This document shows positions 6,763 through 14,403 of a DNA stretch of 18,233 nt, one piece after another. The stretch spans positions 1 through 18,233 of the forward strand of contig JAEWBS010000049.1 in NCBI GenBank assembly GCA_023391005.1, in the 5' to 3' direction. The position numbers and the translations under genes were made by a program. Each line of letters begins with the position of its first letter. Positions within the stretch are counted from its first letter, which is position 1. This DNA is from Bacillota bacterium. GTDB lineage: Bacteria; Bacillota; Clostridia; Oscillospirales; Ruminococcaceae. Below the pieces are notes generated by a model. That model had not been told where the DNA came from and did not search any database. It was given only the letters and a program-made list of their open reading frames with translations.

Positions 6763-7031
6763 AGGCGATTTGACCACAGGAGTAGTCTTTGCAGAACAAC
6801 GGTCTTCAGACTGTTAATAAGTCCTTTCTGCGCTTTGAGGATAAAAGTACACGCGGGATGCTGTAAACCGCTCGCATATATGAGCGCACGCGGTTGTTTG
6901 ACTGCGCTATTCGCAGCAGGCGGCATGTATGCCTGCTGCGGCTCCGTCAATACACCCAGCAAGCTTTTTAAAAGCTTGACTAAAACTTTTAATTTGCGAC
7001 TTTTTCTGTGATATGGTTTTTGGATAGTCTA
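6763..7031. other. Non-coding convergent intergenic region with several short hairpins
   Basis: I find no gene here. The segment holds AACCGC/GCGGTT (6866-6871 with 6890-6895) followed by TGTTTG, which may be a weak terminator of the ABC operon. It also holds a perfect 10-bp stem CGCAGCAGGC/GCCTGCTGCG (6912-6921 with 6931-6940) and an AT-rich palindrome CAAGCTTTT/AAAAGCTTG (6960-6978). None of these has a good T tract on the plus strand. Confidence 0.5.
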
Positions 7032-7063
7032 AAACGGTCGGACGCAATTGCGCCCGACCGTTT
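7032..7063 (-). terminator. Terminator between convergent units, mainly for the diguanylate cyclase
   Basis: AAACGGTCGG (7032-7041) pairs perfectly with CCGACCGTTT (7054-7063). Inside, CGCAA and TTGCG continue the stem. On the minus strand TTTTAGAC follows, about 20 nt past the stop of the GGDEF gene. On the plus strand TTTGTCTC follows, so it may act both ways. Confidence 0.8.
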
Positions 7064-7084
7064 GTCTCTAGGAATACCGGTATC

Positions 7085-7990
7085 TCAATATCGAACGCGG
7101 TTGCGTCCGTCGTGCTTTGCCTGATAGAGCTTTTGATCCGCCAGCTCGATTAAATAATGCATCTGATCATCGGGCGTGGGCTTTACCGAGGCTACGCCTG
7201 CGCTCACCGTTACGCGGGTGACGATGTCGGAAAAAAAGCTGCGAACCCTTGCGGTCTCGACGCTGTTGCGGATGCGCTCCGCGACATGAAGGGCCCCCGT
7301 TACACTGTCTGCGGGTAAAATGACCGAAAATTCCTCGCCGCCGTAACGGAACACCCTGCCTGACGAATCCTTGGTTTCCGACTTGAGAATCAAGGCGATC
7401 GACTGCAAAATAATATCCCCCTGAGGATGCCCGTAGGTGTCGTTATACTCTTTAAAATGGTCGATATCCAGCATGATCATACTCAGCGGAATAGCTTCCT
7501 TGACGGCACGGTTCCACTCAAACCGCAGATGCATATCGAAGGCACGGCGGTTTGAAATACCGGTCAGACCGTCGAGCATGCCCAGCTGCTCAATGGTTTG
7601 CATCTGCCCGATAATGCGTATCTGGGTGTTGACCCGAGCGCTGACAATGCCGTGCTTGAACGGTTTTTTGATATAATCGACCGCGCCGAGCATAAGCCCG
7701 CGTTCCTCATTTTCTTCACTGTCCATCCCCGTGATGATAATGACGGGGGTATTCCGGCTTTCTTCGTTGCTTTTGAGGGTTTCCAGCACTTTAAATCCAT
7801 CTGCGTCCGGCAGTATAATATCCAACAGGATGAGGTGAGGGCGAAAGATTGGCAGCATTTCAAACGCTTCGCGGGCAGTCAACGCCCTTGCCAGCGTATA
7901 TTTATCCTGCAGGATGTTCTGAATTACATGTTGGTTTAAAAGGCTGTCTTCAATTACCAAAATCTTGTACTTTGCGTCCTCTTCCAACAA
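7085..7990 (-). CDS. Response regulator with GGDEF domain (diguanylate cyclase)
   Basis: Residues ~8-120 are a receiver domain with the acidic pair E14/D15, phosphoacceptor D57 in LLDIILPDADG, T87 and K109. Residues ~135-301 are a GGDEF domain with metal-binding D175 and the active-site motif RYGGEEF (217-221). The architecture matches PleD/WspR-like enzymes that make cyclic di-GMP from two GTP when phosphorylated. The inhibitory RxxD site expected just before the active loop reads DSSG (208-211), so product inhibition through that site is probably absent. The start is TTG 7990, 7 nt after AGGAGG. The next codon is also TTG. The sensor kinase is not in the window. A promoter is visible about 110 nt upstream and a terminator follows. 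Confidence 0.93.
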   Translation of the reverse strand: MLEEDAKYKILVIEDSLLNQHVIQNILQDKYTLARALTAREAFEMLPIFRPHLILLDIILPDADGFKVLETLKSNEESRNTPVIIITGMDSEENEERGLMLGAVDYIKKPFKHGIVSARVNTQIRIIGQMQTIEQLGMLDGLTGISNRRAFDMHLRFEWNRAVKEAIPLSMIMLDIDHFKEYNDTYGHPQGDIILQSIALILKSETKDSSGRVFRYGGEEFSVILPADSVTGALHVAERIRNSVETARVRSFFSDIVTRVTVSAGVASVKPTPDDQMHYLIELADQKLYQAKHDGRNRVRY

Positions 7991-8099
7991 GATAGCCCCT
8001 CCTCGTTTCGCGTTGCTTTGGGCAGCAGACGCTTATGCCGCGAAATCAACCACACGATTGCTTTTATAAGATGAATTCTTATTATCGTATATTGTATTA

Positions 8100-8128
8100 A
8101 TTATAGCAGATAATTAAAAGCGATACAA
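8100..8128 (-). promoter_or_regulatory. Extended -10 promoter for the REC-GGDEF gene
   Basis: On the minus strand, TTGTAT (8128-8123), 17 bp and TATAAT (8105-8100) are present, with an upstream TG giving TGCTATAAT. The leader would be about 100 nt. I see no clear riboswitch in it. Confidence 0.65.
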
Positions 8129-8206
8129 CAATGCGATCAGTTGATCTGTCAAATGCAGCAAGCGGCGGCCCGGGCAGCATGTTGTGAACTTGGCGTTTTG
8201 ACGGGC

Positions 8207-8250
8207 AAAAAGAAGTGGCGGACGCCGAAAAGCGCCCGCCACTTCTTTTG
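8207..8250 (-). terminator. Terminator of the Gly/Cys-rich mini-protein gene
   Basis: AAAAGAAGTGGCGG (8208-8221) pairs perfectly with 8236-8249, and the stem continues with CGC/GCG after an A-C mismatch. On the minus strand the arm ends in TTTTT. The hairpin lies about 30 nt past the stop codon at 8282, which supports the leftward reading of that gene. Confidence 0.8.
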
Positions 8251-8281
8251 TTTAGAAATGCTTATGGACGAAGATTACCGG

Positions 8282-8464
8282 TTAGCAGCATCCGCCGCCC
8301 CAACCGCAGCCACCGCCGCAGCCGCCGCCGCAGCCGCCCCAGCCGCCACAACCGCCGCCACAGCCGCCCCAGCCGCCGGCGCCACAGCCACAGCCAAGGA
8401 TGATGATGATAAGAATTATAATCCACAGGCAGCCGCAACCGCCGCCCCAACCATTACCGAACAT
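8282..8464 (-). CDS. Gly/Cys-rich mini-protein with hydrophobic core, 60 aa
   Basis: Thirty of 60 residues are Gly, eleven are Cys and five are Trp. A hydrophobic stretch LWIIILIIIIL (13-23) separates a short Gly/Cys start from a repetitive tail of GGCGGGCGGW type. AGGAGG (8472-8477) lies exactly 7 nt before ATG 8464, and a good terminator follows, so the leftward frame is real although the opposite strand is also open. Similar clostridial proteins are often auto-annotated as chorion-like high-cysteine proteins, a similarity of composition only. The tail could form disulfides, bind metal or build a spore-coat or surface layer. A sigma-K-like promoter upstream favours a sporulation role but is weak evidence. 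I do not know its function. Confidence 0.75.
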   Translation of the reverse strand: MFGNGWGGGCGCLWIIILIIIILGCGCGAGGWGGCGGGCGGWGGCGGGCGGGCGWGGGCC

Positions 8465-8494
8465 AATGTAACCTCCTAATTTTAGATTTCACCA

Positions 8495-8522
8495 CATATT
8501 ATGTTGAATATAAAAGCGGTGT
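8495..8522 (-). promoter_or_regulatory. Possible sigma-K-like promoter of the Gly/Cys-rich gene
   Basis: On the minus strand, AC (8522-8521), a 17-nt spacer and CATAATATG (8503-8495) agree with the sigma-K pattern AC-N17-CATANNNTA except at the last base. A vegetative reading, TGTAAC-17-CATAAT, uses the same bases. Transcription would start about 25 nt before the ATG. Confidence 0.35.
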
Positions 8523-8624
8523 TACAGCGTTATTATTCAAAAGGTAGAAAGCCTGACAAGATTATTTGTTAAATATGATTGCAGCAGTGGTTTATGGCAT
8601 AGAATAAGCTACGGGGTGAAAAAA

Positions 8625-11090
8625 ATGTTTCGTTTTAACGGATTCACACAAAAAGCAAACGATGCGATTAATCTCGCAATTGCACAGGCTTCTGCGCTGG
8701 GGCACACCTATATCGGCAGCGAGCATCTGTTGCTTGGGCTGGTGTGTGCCGAGGGCTCGGCCGCCAGCGTCGCGCTGACCTCCCGGGGGGTTAATGCGCA
8801 GGATATCACCGAGCTGTTGGTTCGCACGGTGGGGCGCGCCCCCCAGTCGGTGCTTAATTCCGACGATATCACGCCCTGCTGCAAACGAATTTTTGAAACG
8901 GCGGTGGGCGCTGCGCGCGACTATCATTCCCAGACCGTCGGCACCGAGCATCTGCTCATCGCGTTGCTGCGCGAGCCGCAGAGCAGCGGCGTGGCGCTGC
9001 TAAAGGAGCTGGGGCTGGATACCGCGGCGCTGTACAAAGCGATGTGCGACGTGGCGGGCGCGGTCGGCATGATCGGCGAAAAGGCCAACCGGTCGGGGGC
9101 ACAGCGGACCATTAAACCGCAGGCCAAGACCCAGACACTTGATAAATTCTCGCGCGACCTGACCCAGATGGCCAGAGAGCGCAAGTTGGACCCCGTCATC
9201 GGACGGGATACTGAAATAGACCGCGTCATCCGCATACTATGCCGGCGCGGAAAAAACAATCCCTGCTTAATCGGCGAGGCCGGCGTGGGTAAAACTGCCG
9301 TTGTCGAAGGGCTGGCACAACGCATCGCAATGGGCGAGGTGCCGTTTGAGCTGGGCGAAAAGCGGCTTGTTTCTTTAGACTTGACTTCGGTGTTGGCCGG
9401 TACCAAATACCGGGGCGATTTTGAAGAGCGCATCAAAACAATTATCAGCGAGGTTTCGGCGGCGGGCAGTATTATCCTGTTCATCGACGAGCTGCACAAC
9501 ATGATGGGTATTGGCGCGGCGGAAGGTGCCGTCGACGCCGCCAACATCCTAAAGCCGCAGCTCGCACGCGGCGAATTGCAGGTTATCGGCGCGACAACCT
9601 TTGAGGAGTACCGAAAGCACATCGAAAAGGACTCGGCGCTTGAGCGGCGTTTTCAAAGCGTCGTTGTCAAGGAGCCTAACGAGCAACAGGCCGTGGAAAT
9701 TCTAAAGGGTCTGCGCGAGCGGTACGAAACGCACCACCGCATCAAAATAACCGACGACGCGCTCGAGTCGGCCGTGCATCTGTCGGCGCGTTATATTCCC
9801 GACCGCTTTTTGCCCGATAAGGCCATCGATCTCATCGACGAGGCGGCGGCCTGCGTCAAGCTTAAAAGCCTTGCAGACAACGAATTGGACGACAGCGAGG
9901 TTGTCACAAAGCTGAAAATTGCGCGCCGCCGCAAGGAAGAGGCGCTCTCCTGCTGCGATTTTGAGCTGGCGGCAACGCTGCGCCGTCAGGAGCAGGAGCT
10001 GCAAAGTAAATCCGCCGAAAAGCGCGGCAAAACCAAGGGCGTGCTGGCAGTCTGCCAGCAGGATATTGCTGATTTGATCTCCCAGACGACCGGTATCGAT
10101 ATTTCGTCGCTGACCGGTGAGGAAACCGAACGGCTGCTCTCACTTGAGGAACGGCTGGGCGCGATGGTTATCGGCCAGCGGGACGCGGTTCGGGCGGTTT
10201 CAAGGGCGATTCGCCGAGGACGCGTGGGACTAAGCGACCCGAACCGCCCCGTGGGATCGTTTTTGTTTTTAGGCCCGACCGGCGTGGGTAAAACCGAGCT
10301 TTGCCGGGCGCTGAGCACCGTGCTGTTTGGCTCGCCTGAAGCGATGCTGCGGCTGGATATGTCTGAATATATGGAGAAGCAGTCGGTCGCAAAGCTCATT
10401 GGCTCGCCGCCCGGCTATGTCGGCTATGACGACGGGGGGCAACTGACCGAGCGCATCCGGCGCAAGCCCTATTCGGTTGTGCTGTTTGATGAGGTTGAAA
10501 AGGCCCATCCCGATGTGCTGCACGTGATGCTGCAACTGCTGGAGGATGGCCGCCTGACTGACGCCCACGGCCGCACCTGTAGCTTTAAAAATGCCGTGAT
10601 CGTCATGACCTCGAATATCGGTGCGCGCAAAATTACCGACCGAAGGGCGCTTGGCTTTGCACCCACCGAGCAGACCAACAGCAACTCGGCCATCAAAAAG
10701 GAGGTTCTCTCTGAGCTTAAAAAGATGTTTAAGCCCGAACTGATCAACCGTATTGATGAAATTGTTGTCTTTAACACGCTTGGCGAGGAGGAAATGAAAA
10801 GCATCGCCAAACGGCTGCTTAAATTGGTCAGCGAGCGCATGCGGGCCATCGGTATCGAGACCGAGTTTTCGCCCGATGTCATCAGCTATATCACCCGCGC
10901 GGGGTTTGATTCGGATTATGGCGCGCGCCCGCTGCGCCGCCAGATTCAGACCGCGATTGAAGACCTGCTGGCGCAGGAGCTGCTGTGCGGGCATATCGCC
11001 GCAGGGGACAGTGTCCTGTGCCGCTGCATGAATGATAAAATCGAAGTATGCAAGGTCTCACTGGCACCGGTCAAGGAGCTGATGTCATGA
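8625..11090 (+). CDS. clpC: ClpC-type AAA+ protease unfoldase subunit
   Basis: The 821-residue Clp/Hsp100 ATPase feeds unfolded substrates to ClpP. Two N-terminal Clp repeats (about residues 6-140) are followed by D1 with Walker A GEAGVGKT (217-224), Walker B FIDELH and arginine-finger region ALERRFQ. A short middle region with a UVR-like helix pair (about 435-460) comes next, then D2 with GPTGVGKT (550-557), pore loop GYVGY and LFDEVEKAHP. ALGF (near 676) is the ClpP-docking loop. The short UVR-bearing middle region separates it from ClpB and ClpA. ATG 8625 is preferred because GGGGTGA lies 8 nt upstream. The in-frame GTG 8616 is itself within that site. The usual ctsR-mcsA-mcsB genes are absent and I see no CtsR box. 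A terminator follows at once. Confidence 0.93.
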   Translation: MFRFNGFTQKANDAINLAIAQASALGHTYIGSEHLLLGLVCAEGSAASVALTSRGVNAQDITELLVRTVGRAPQSVLNSDDITPCCKRIFETAVGAARDYHSQTVGTEHLLIALLREPQSSGVALLKELGLDTAALYKAMCDVAGAVGMIGEKANRSGAQRTIKPQAKTQTLDKFSRDLTQMARERKLDPVIGRDTEIDRVIRILCRRGKNNPCLIGEAGVGKTAVVEGLAQRIAMGEVPFELGEKRLVSLDLTSVLAGTKYRGDFEERIKTIISEVSAAGSIILFIDELHNMMGIGAAEGAVDAANILKPQLARGELQVIGATTFEEYRKHIEKDSALERRFQSVVVKEPNEQQAVEILKGLRERYETHHRIKITDDALESAVHLSARYIPDRFLPDKAIDLIDEAAACVKLKSLADNELDDSEVVTKLKIARRRKEEALSCCDFELAATLRRQEQELQSKSAEKRGKTKGVLAVCQQDIADLISQTTGIDISSLTGEETERLLSLEERLGAMVIGQRDAVRAVSRAIRRGRVGLSDPNRPVGSFLFLGPTGVGKTELCRALSTVLFGSPEAMLRLDMSEYMEKQSVAKLIGSPPGYVGYDDGGQLTERIRRKPYSVVLFDEVEKAHPDVLHVMLQLLEDGRLTDAHGRTCSFKNAVIVMTSNIGARKITDRRALGFAPTEQTNSNSAIKKEVLSELKKMFKPELINRIDEIVVFNTLGEEEMKSIAKRLLKLVSERMRAIGIETEFSPDVISYITRAGFDSDYGARPLRRQIQTAIEDLLAQELLCGHIAAGDSVLCRCMNDKIEVCKVSLAPVKELMS

Positions 11091-11095
11091 GAGGC

Positions 11096-11124
11096 AAAGC
11101 GCGCCGGTTAAAACGGCGCGCTTT
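11096..11124 (+). terminator. Rho-independent terminator of clpC
   Basis: AAAGCGCGCCG (11096-11106) pairs perfectly with CGGCGCGCTTT (11114-11124) around GTTAAAA. It begins 5 nt after the clpC stop. The T tract is only TTT. Confidence 0.8.
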
Positions 11125-11178
11125 CATCATTACAGCAATTTGACTTATCACTCGGCTTGATAACCATCTTGATTGCAT

Positions 11179-11228
11179 GCGGTTGAACATAAAAGATGCC
11201 ACAGCATCCGAATAATAAGTTCAACCGC
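11179..11228. repeat. Nested inverted repeat upstream of yunB
   Basis: GCGGTTGAAC (11179-11188) and GTTCAACCGC (11219-11228) are a perfect 10-bp inverted repeat. The 30-nt interior carries its own hairpin, GATGC/GCATC (11195-11199 with 11204-11208). The rest of the 11125-11403 interval holds no gene that I can support. Confidence 0.6.
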
Positions 11229-11403
11229 GATATTACGACTCTTCTCGGAATATAAATGCTTATACCGATATTCACTAAAAGGCCGCTTCGTTTGCGGGAA
11301 TTTCTACCTTTGGCATCGGACGTACTGTCCGCGCTGTTTGTGTGGCAGGCCACTGGGTTAGTTACTTTTGGCGCGTTATCGGTATCAGTCGGGAGGGGTG
11401 CGT

Positions 11404-12093
11404 ATGTTCAGGCGGATGTGGCCGCGCAGAGACTGGCGCAATCAGGCGATCAAGATTCGTCTTCTGGTTTTTGTACTCACAATATTCGGGCTGCTGGCGG
11501 CGGTTGACGCTCAGATACGGCCGATGATAAAATCCATGGCGGCCTATCAGGCCAAGGTATACGCCACGCGTGTTATCAACGAGGCAATCAGCACGCAGCT
11601 GACCGGCAACGCTGTCTCGTATGATTCGCTGGTTAAGGTGACGACCGACTACAACGGCCGGGTGACCTCGGTGCAGACCGACATGGTGCGCCTCAACCTG
11701 CTGAAAGCGACAATGACCAACGAGGCCTCGCAGCAGCTGTCGCTGTTGCAGAGCCAGACTATCCGCATTCCGCTTGGCACGCTGCTGGGCTGGCAGGTGC
11801 TCTCAGGACGCGGCCCCAGAATCGAGTTCAAGATCGTTCCGGCGGGCTTTGTGCAGTCTCAGCTTAATCACCGCTTTGATTCGGCGGGTATCAACCAGAC
11901 CCGGCATCAGATCGTCATGCAGCTCGACGCGAATATCATCGCGATTCTGCCCGGCTACACCGCCGCGAGCGAGATCTCCGCCAGCCTGATTTTGGCTGAG
12001 ACGGTTATCGTCGGCGTGTCACCCGAGTCGTTTACGCAGGTATTGACCAAAAATGACGACACCGCAGGGCTGATTGCCGATTATAATAAGTAA
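11404..12093 (+). CDS. yunB: Sporulation protein YunB
   Basis: The 229-residue protein has a basic N-terminus, one membrane segment (about residues 19-37, LVFVLTIFGLLAAVDAQIRP) and a conserved extracytoplasmic domain. The domain runs from YQAKVYATRVINEAI through IPLGTLLGWQVLSGRGP to LILAETVIVGVSPESF, which matches the YunB family throughout. In Bacillus subtilis yunB is expressed in the mother cell under sigma-E and is needed for efficient sporulation. Its molecular role is not known. ATG 11404 follows GGAGGGG (11392-11398), and longer upstream frames lack a ribosome binding site. A sigma-E promoter might lie around 11248-11275, but I could not match the consensus convincingly. It marks the organism as an endospore former. 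Confidence 0.9.
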   Translation: MFRRMWPRRDWRNQAIKIRLLVFVLTIFGLLAAVDAQIRPMIKSMAAYQAKVYATRVINEAISTQLTGNAVSYDSLVKVTTDYNGRVTSVQTDMVRLNLLKATMTNEASQQLSLLQSQTIRIPLGTLLGWQVLSGRGPRIEFKIVPAGFVQSQLNHRFDSAGINQTRHQIVMQLDANIIAILPGYTAASEISASLILAETVIVGVSPESFTQVLTKNDDTAGLIADYNK

Positions 12094-12149
12094 AAATTCC
12101 AACAATCCGTTATAAATAGCATTTTATACTAGGAATGGCCGACAGTTTA

Positions 12150-12158
12150 TGCTACAAT
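12150..12158 (+). promoter_or_regulatory. Possible extended -10 promoter for ligA
   Basis: TGCTACAAT is an extended -10 with no convincing -35. If used, it would give a leader of about 230 nt that carries the tandem repeats before ligA. Confidence 0.35.
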
Positions 12159-12200
12159 ATGTTATTGTTGTAATGCGGCGTGTGGCCGCGCTGTGTCCGG

Positions 12201-12379
12201 GCTGATTTTAAAATAGCGCGGATGTTTTTAATCGCATCTCGCCAATAGACGCGCATTTTAACTTTTAAAATGTCTCAGACATTTTTAGTCGCGCATCGCC
12301 GGCAGGCGGCGCATTTTAACTTTTAAAATGTCGTAGATATTTTAAATCGCGCATCGCCGATAGGCGGCGCATTTTAAAT
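12201..12379 (+). repeat. 58-bp tandem repeat with alternating hairpins before ligA
   Basis: Two full units (12253-12310 and 12311-12368) match at 51 of 58 positions by hand count. A partial third starts at 12369, and a degenerate one precedes at about 12201-12252. Each full unit holds CATTTTAA-CTT-TTAAAATG, an overlapping AAAATGTC/GACATTTT pair, and a GC-rich hairpin GCGC..CGCC/GGCGGCGC. The last hairpin ends at 12370, about 14 nt before the ligA ribosome binding site. The remainder of the 12094-12397 interval has no gene. Confidence 0.85.
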
Positions 12380-12397
12380 AAAAAAGGATGTTAAGCT

Positions 12398-14389
12398 ATG
12401 CAACGCACACAGGCCGAACAGCGCGCCATCGCGCTGCGCAGGCAGATAGAGCATCATAATATTCAGTACCACCTTTATGACAACCCCGAAATTGAAGATT
12501 TTGAATACGACGCATTGACCCGTGAGCTAAAGGCAATCGAGACCGAGTTCCCCGAGCTGGTCACGCCCGACTCGCCGACCCAAAAGGTCGGTGCGGCATT
12601 GCCCGAGGTGCAAAACAGCTTTGCGCCGGTGACCCACTCGGTACAGATGGGGTCACTTCAGGACGTCTTTTCGACCGACGAGGTGCGGGATTTCGACCGT
12701 CGCGTACGCGAGAAAATCGACGCGCCCGAATATGTGGTTGAGCCGAAGATTGATGGTCTTTCAGTCTCGCTCGAGTACCGCGACGGCGTCTTTGTGCGCG
12801 GCTCGACGCGCGGCGACGGCTTTGTCGGCGAGGATGTCACTGAAAACCTGCGCACCATCAAATCGATTCCTAAAATGCTGCCCGAGCTACTGTCGTTTTT
12901 AGAGGTGCGCGGCGAGGTGTATATGCCGCTCTCCAGCTTCGCGCAGGTTGTCGCGCAGCAGGAATTAAACGACGAGCGTCCGTTTAAAAACCCGCGTAAT
13001 GCGGCGGCGGGCTCGCTTCGGCAGAAGGACCCGCGCGTCACCGCCAAGCGCCTGCTTGATATCCTCGTGTTCAACATCCAGCAGGTCGAGGGCAAAACGC
13101 TGACCAATCACGCCGAATCGCTGGCGTTTTTAAAGGCGCAGGGCTTCTCTACCATCGACGCGGGGCAGCCGCTCACCGATATTGAAGCGGTGGTTAAAGA
13201 GATTGAAAAAATTGGTGAAAGCCGGGGTAAAAACCCCTATGACATCGACGGCGCCGTTGTAAAGATAAACAGCTTTACGGATCGGGAAACGCTCGGTAAA
13301 ACCGCCAAATTTCCGCGCTGGGCCGTCGCGTATAAATACCCGCCCGAAGAAAAGGCCACAACGTTGCTGGATATTGAGGTTCGGGTCGGGCGCACCGGCG
13401 TGCTGACGCCAACCGCCCTATTCGAGCCGATTACGCTGGCGGGTACGACCGTTTCGCGCGCGGTGCTGCACAATCAGGACTTTATCGACGAAAAGCAGAT
13501 CGCCGTCGGCGACGTTGTTTTGGTGCGCAAGGCGGGGGAGATCATCCCAGAGGTGCTGTCGGTCGTTGAGCACAAGGGCGCGGCGGTGTACAAGCTGCCG
13601 GAGCATTGCCCCTCCTGCGGGCATCCGGTCTCGCGTGATAACGACGACGCGGCGGTGCGGTGCAAAAACATCGCCTGTCCCGCGCAGCTTTTGCGCAATC
13701 TCATCCACTTTGCCTCGCGTGACGCGATGGATATCGAGGGGCTGGGGCAGGCGGTCGTCGAGCTGCTGGTATCTCAAAATCTGATCGCGTCTCCGGCGGA
13801 TATTTACCGTCTTAGGTCTGAGCAGCTTGTCGATTTAGAACGCATGGGCGAAAAGAGCGCCGCGAATCTGATCGCCGCGATTGAAAAATCCAAGCAAAAC
13901 GACCTTTCAAAGCTGCTTTTCGGGCTTGGCATCCGCAACATTGGGCAGAAGGCGGCGCAGCTTTTGGCGCGGCGCTTTGGCGATATGCAGACGCTACTGG
14001 CGGCGACGCAGGAGCAGTTGACCGCCATCGACAGCTTTGGCGACATTATGGCGTCCAGCCTGCTGGATTTTTTGGCCGAGCCCTCAAATCGCGCGATGAT
14101 TGCGCAGCTCGAAGCGCTTGGGCTTAACATGAAAAGCCTGCAAGCGCCGGTGGCGGACAAGCTCGCGGGCCTGACCTTTGTGTTGACCGGCACGCTGCCG
14201 ACCCTTGCGCGTGCCGACGCTACTGCGATGCTGGAGGCGCAGGGCGCCAAAGTCTCGGGCAGCGTCTCAAAAAAGACCAGCTATGTCGTCGCGGGCGAAG
14301 AGGCGGGCAGCAAGCTGACCAAAGCGCAGCAGCTCGGCATCCCGGTGCTCGACGAGGCCGGTTTGCTCCAGCTTTTAAACGAGGGCTAG
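12398..14389 (+). CDS. ligA: NAD-dependent DNA ligase LigA
   Basis: The 663-residue enzyme seals nicks with 5'-phosphate and 3'-hydroxyl ends using NAD+, chiefly at Okazaki fragments and in repair. It contains the NAD-binding Ia region (about 1-65, with YHLYDNPEIEDFEYD), the nucleotidyltransferase domain with adenylated K117 in PKIDG, and the RGEVYMP motif. An OB fold, a four-cysteine zinc finger (C404, C407, C422, C427), helix-hairpin-helix repeats and a C-terminal BRCT domain (about 588-663) follow. All domains are present and the length is normal. ATG 12398 follows AAGGA with 9 nt spacing. It sits directly behind a 58-bp tandem repeat that could form hairpins in its leader. There is no pcrA-like helicase beside it, unlike in many Firmicutes. 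Confidence 0.97.
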   Translation: MQRTQAEQRAIALRRQIEHHNIQYHLYDNPEIEDFEYDALTRELKAIETEFPELVTPDSPTQKVGAALPEVQNSFAPVTHSVQMGSLQDVFSTDEVRDFDRRVREKIDAPEYVVEPKIDGLSVSLEYRDGVFVRGSTRGDGFVGEDVTENLRTIKSIPKMLPELLSFLEVRGEVYMPLSSFAQVVAQQELNDERPFKNPRNAAAGSLRQKDPRVTAKRLLDILVFNIQQVEGKTLTNHAESLAFLKAQGFSTIDAGQPLTDIEAVVKEIEKIGESRGKNPYDIDGAVVKINSFTDRETLGKTAKFPRWAVAYKYPPEEKATTLLDIEVRVGRTGVLTPTALFEPITLAGTTVSRAVLHNQDFIDEKQIAVGDVVLVRKAGEIIPEVLSVVEHKGAAVYKLPEHCPSCGHPVSRDNDDAAVRCKNIACPAQLLRNLIHFASRDAMDIEGLGQAVVELLVSQNLIASPADIYRLRSEQLVDLERMGEKSAANLIAAIEKSKQNDLSKLLFGLGIRNIGQKAAQLLARRFGDMQTLLAATQEQLTAIDSFGDIMASSLLDFLAEPSNRAMIAQLEALGLNMKSLQAPVADKLAGLTFVLTGTLPTLARADATAMLEAQGAKVSGSVSKKTSYVVAGEEAGSKLTKAQQLGIPVLDEAGLLQLLNEG

Positions 14390-14403
14390 TCTAAAGCCCC
14401 AAA

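Noticed and set aside
8141..8479. Plus-strand open frame rich in Ala, Pro and Thr opposite the Gly/Cys-rich gene
   Set aside because: It has no ribosome binding site and runs through a terminator hairpin. Its Ala-rich composition is the antisense shadow of Gly/Cys codons. The minus-strand frame has a perfect AGGAGG and a terminator.
8553..8579. CTGACA-15-TATGAT as the clpC promoter
   Set aside because: The 15-bp spacer is too short and the hexamers are imperfect. No better candidate was found, so the clpC promoter is left unassigned.
10269..10994. Long antisense open frame (241 codons) within clpC, and similar ones in ligA and gatB
   Set aside because: These arise from GC-rich codons of strongly conserved genes on the other strand. 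They lack ribosome binding sites and show no protein family features.
11256..11507. Open frame overlapping the start of yunB
   Set aside because: There is no ribosome binding site, and its second half is the yunB start region read in another frame. YunB itself has a strong site and family match.
12253..12379. 58-bp repeats as a CRISPR array
   Set aside because: The units abut directly with no unique spacers, no cas genes are present, and the units differ at 7 of 58 positions.
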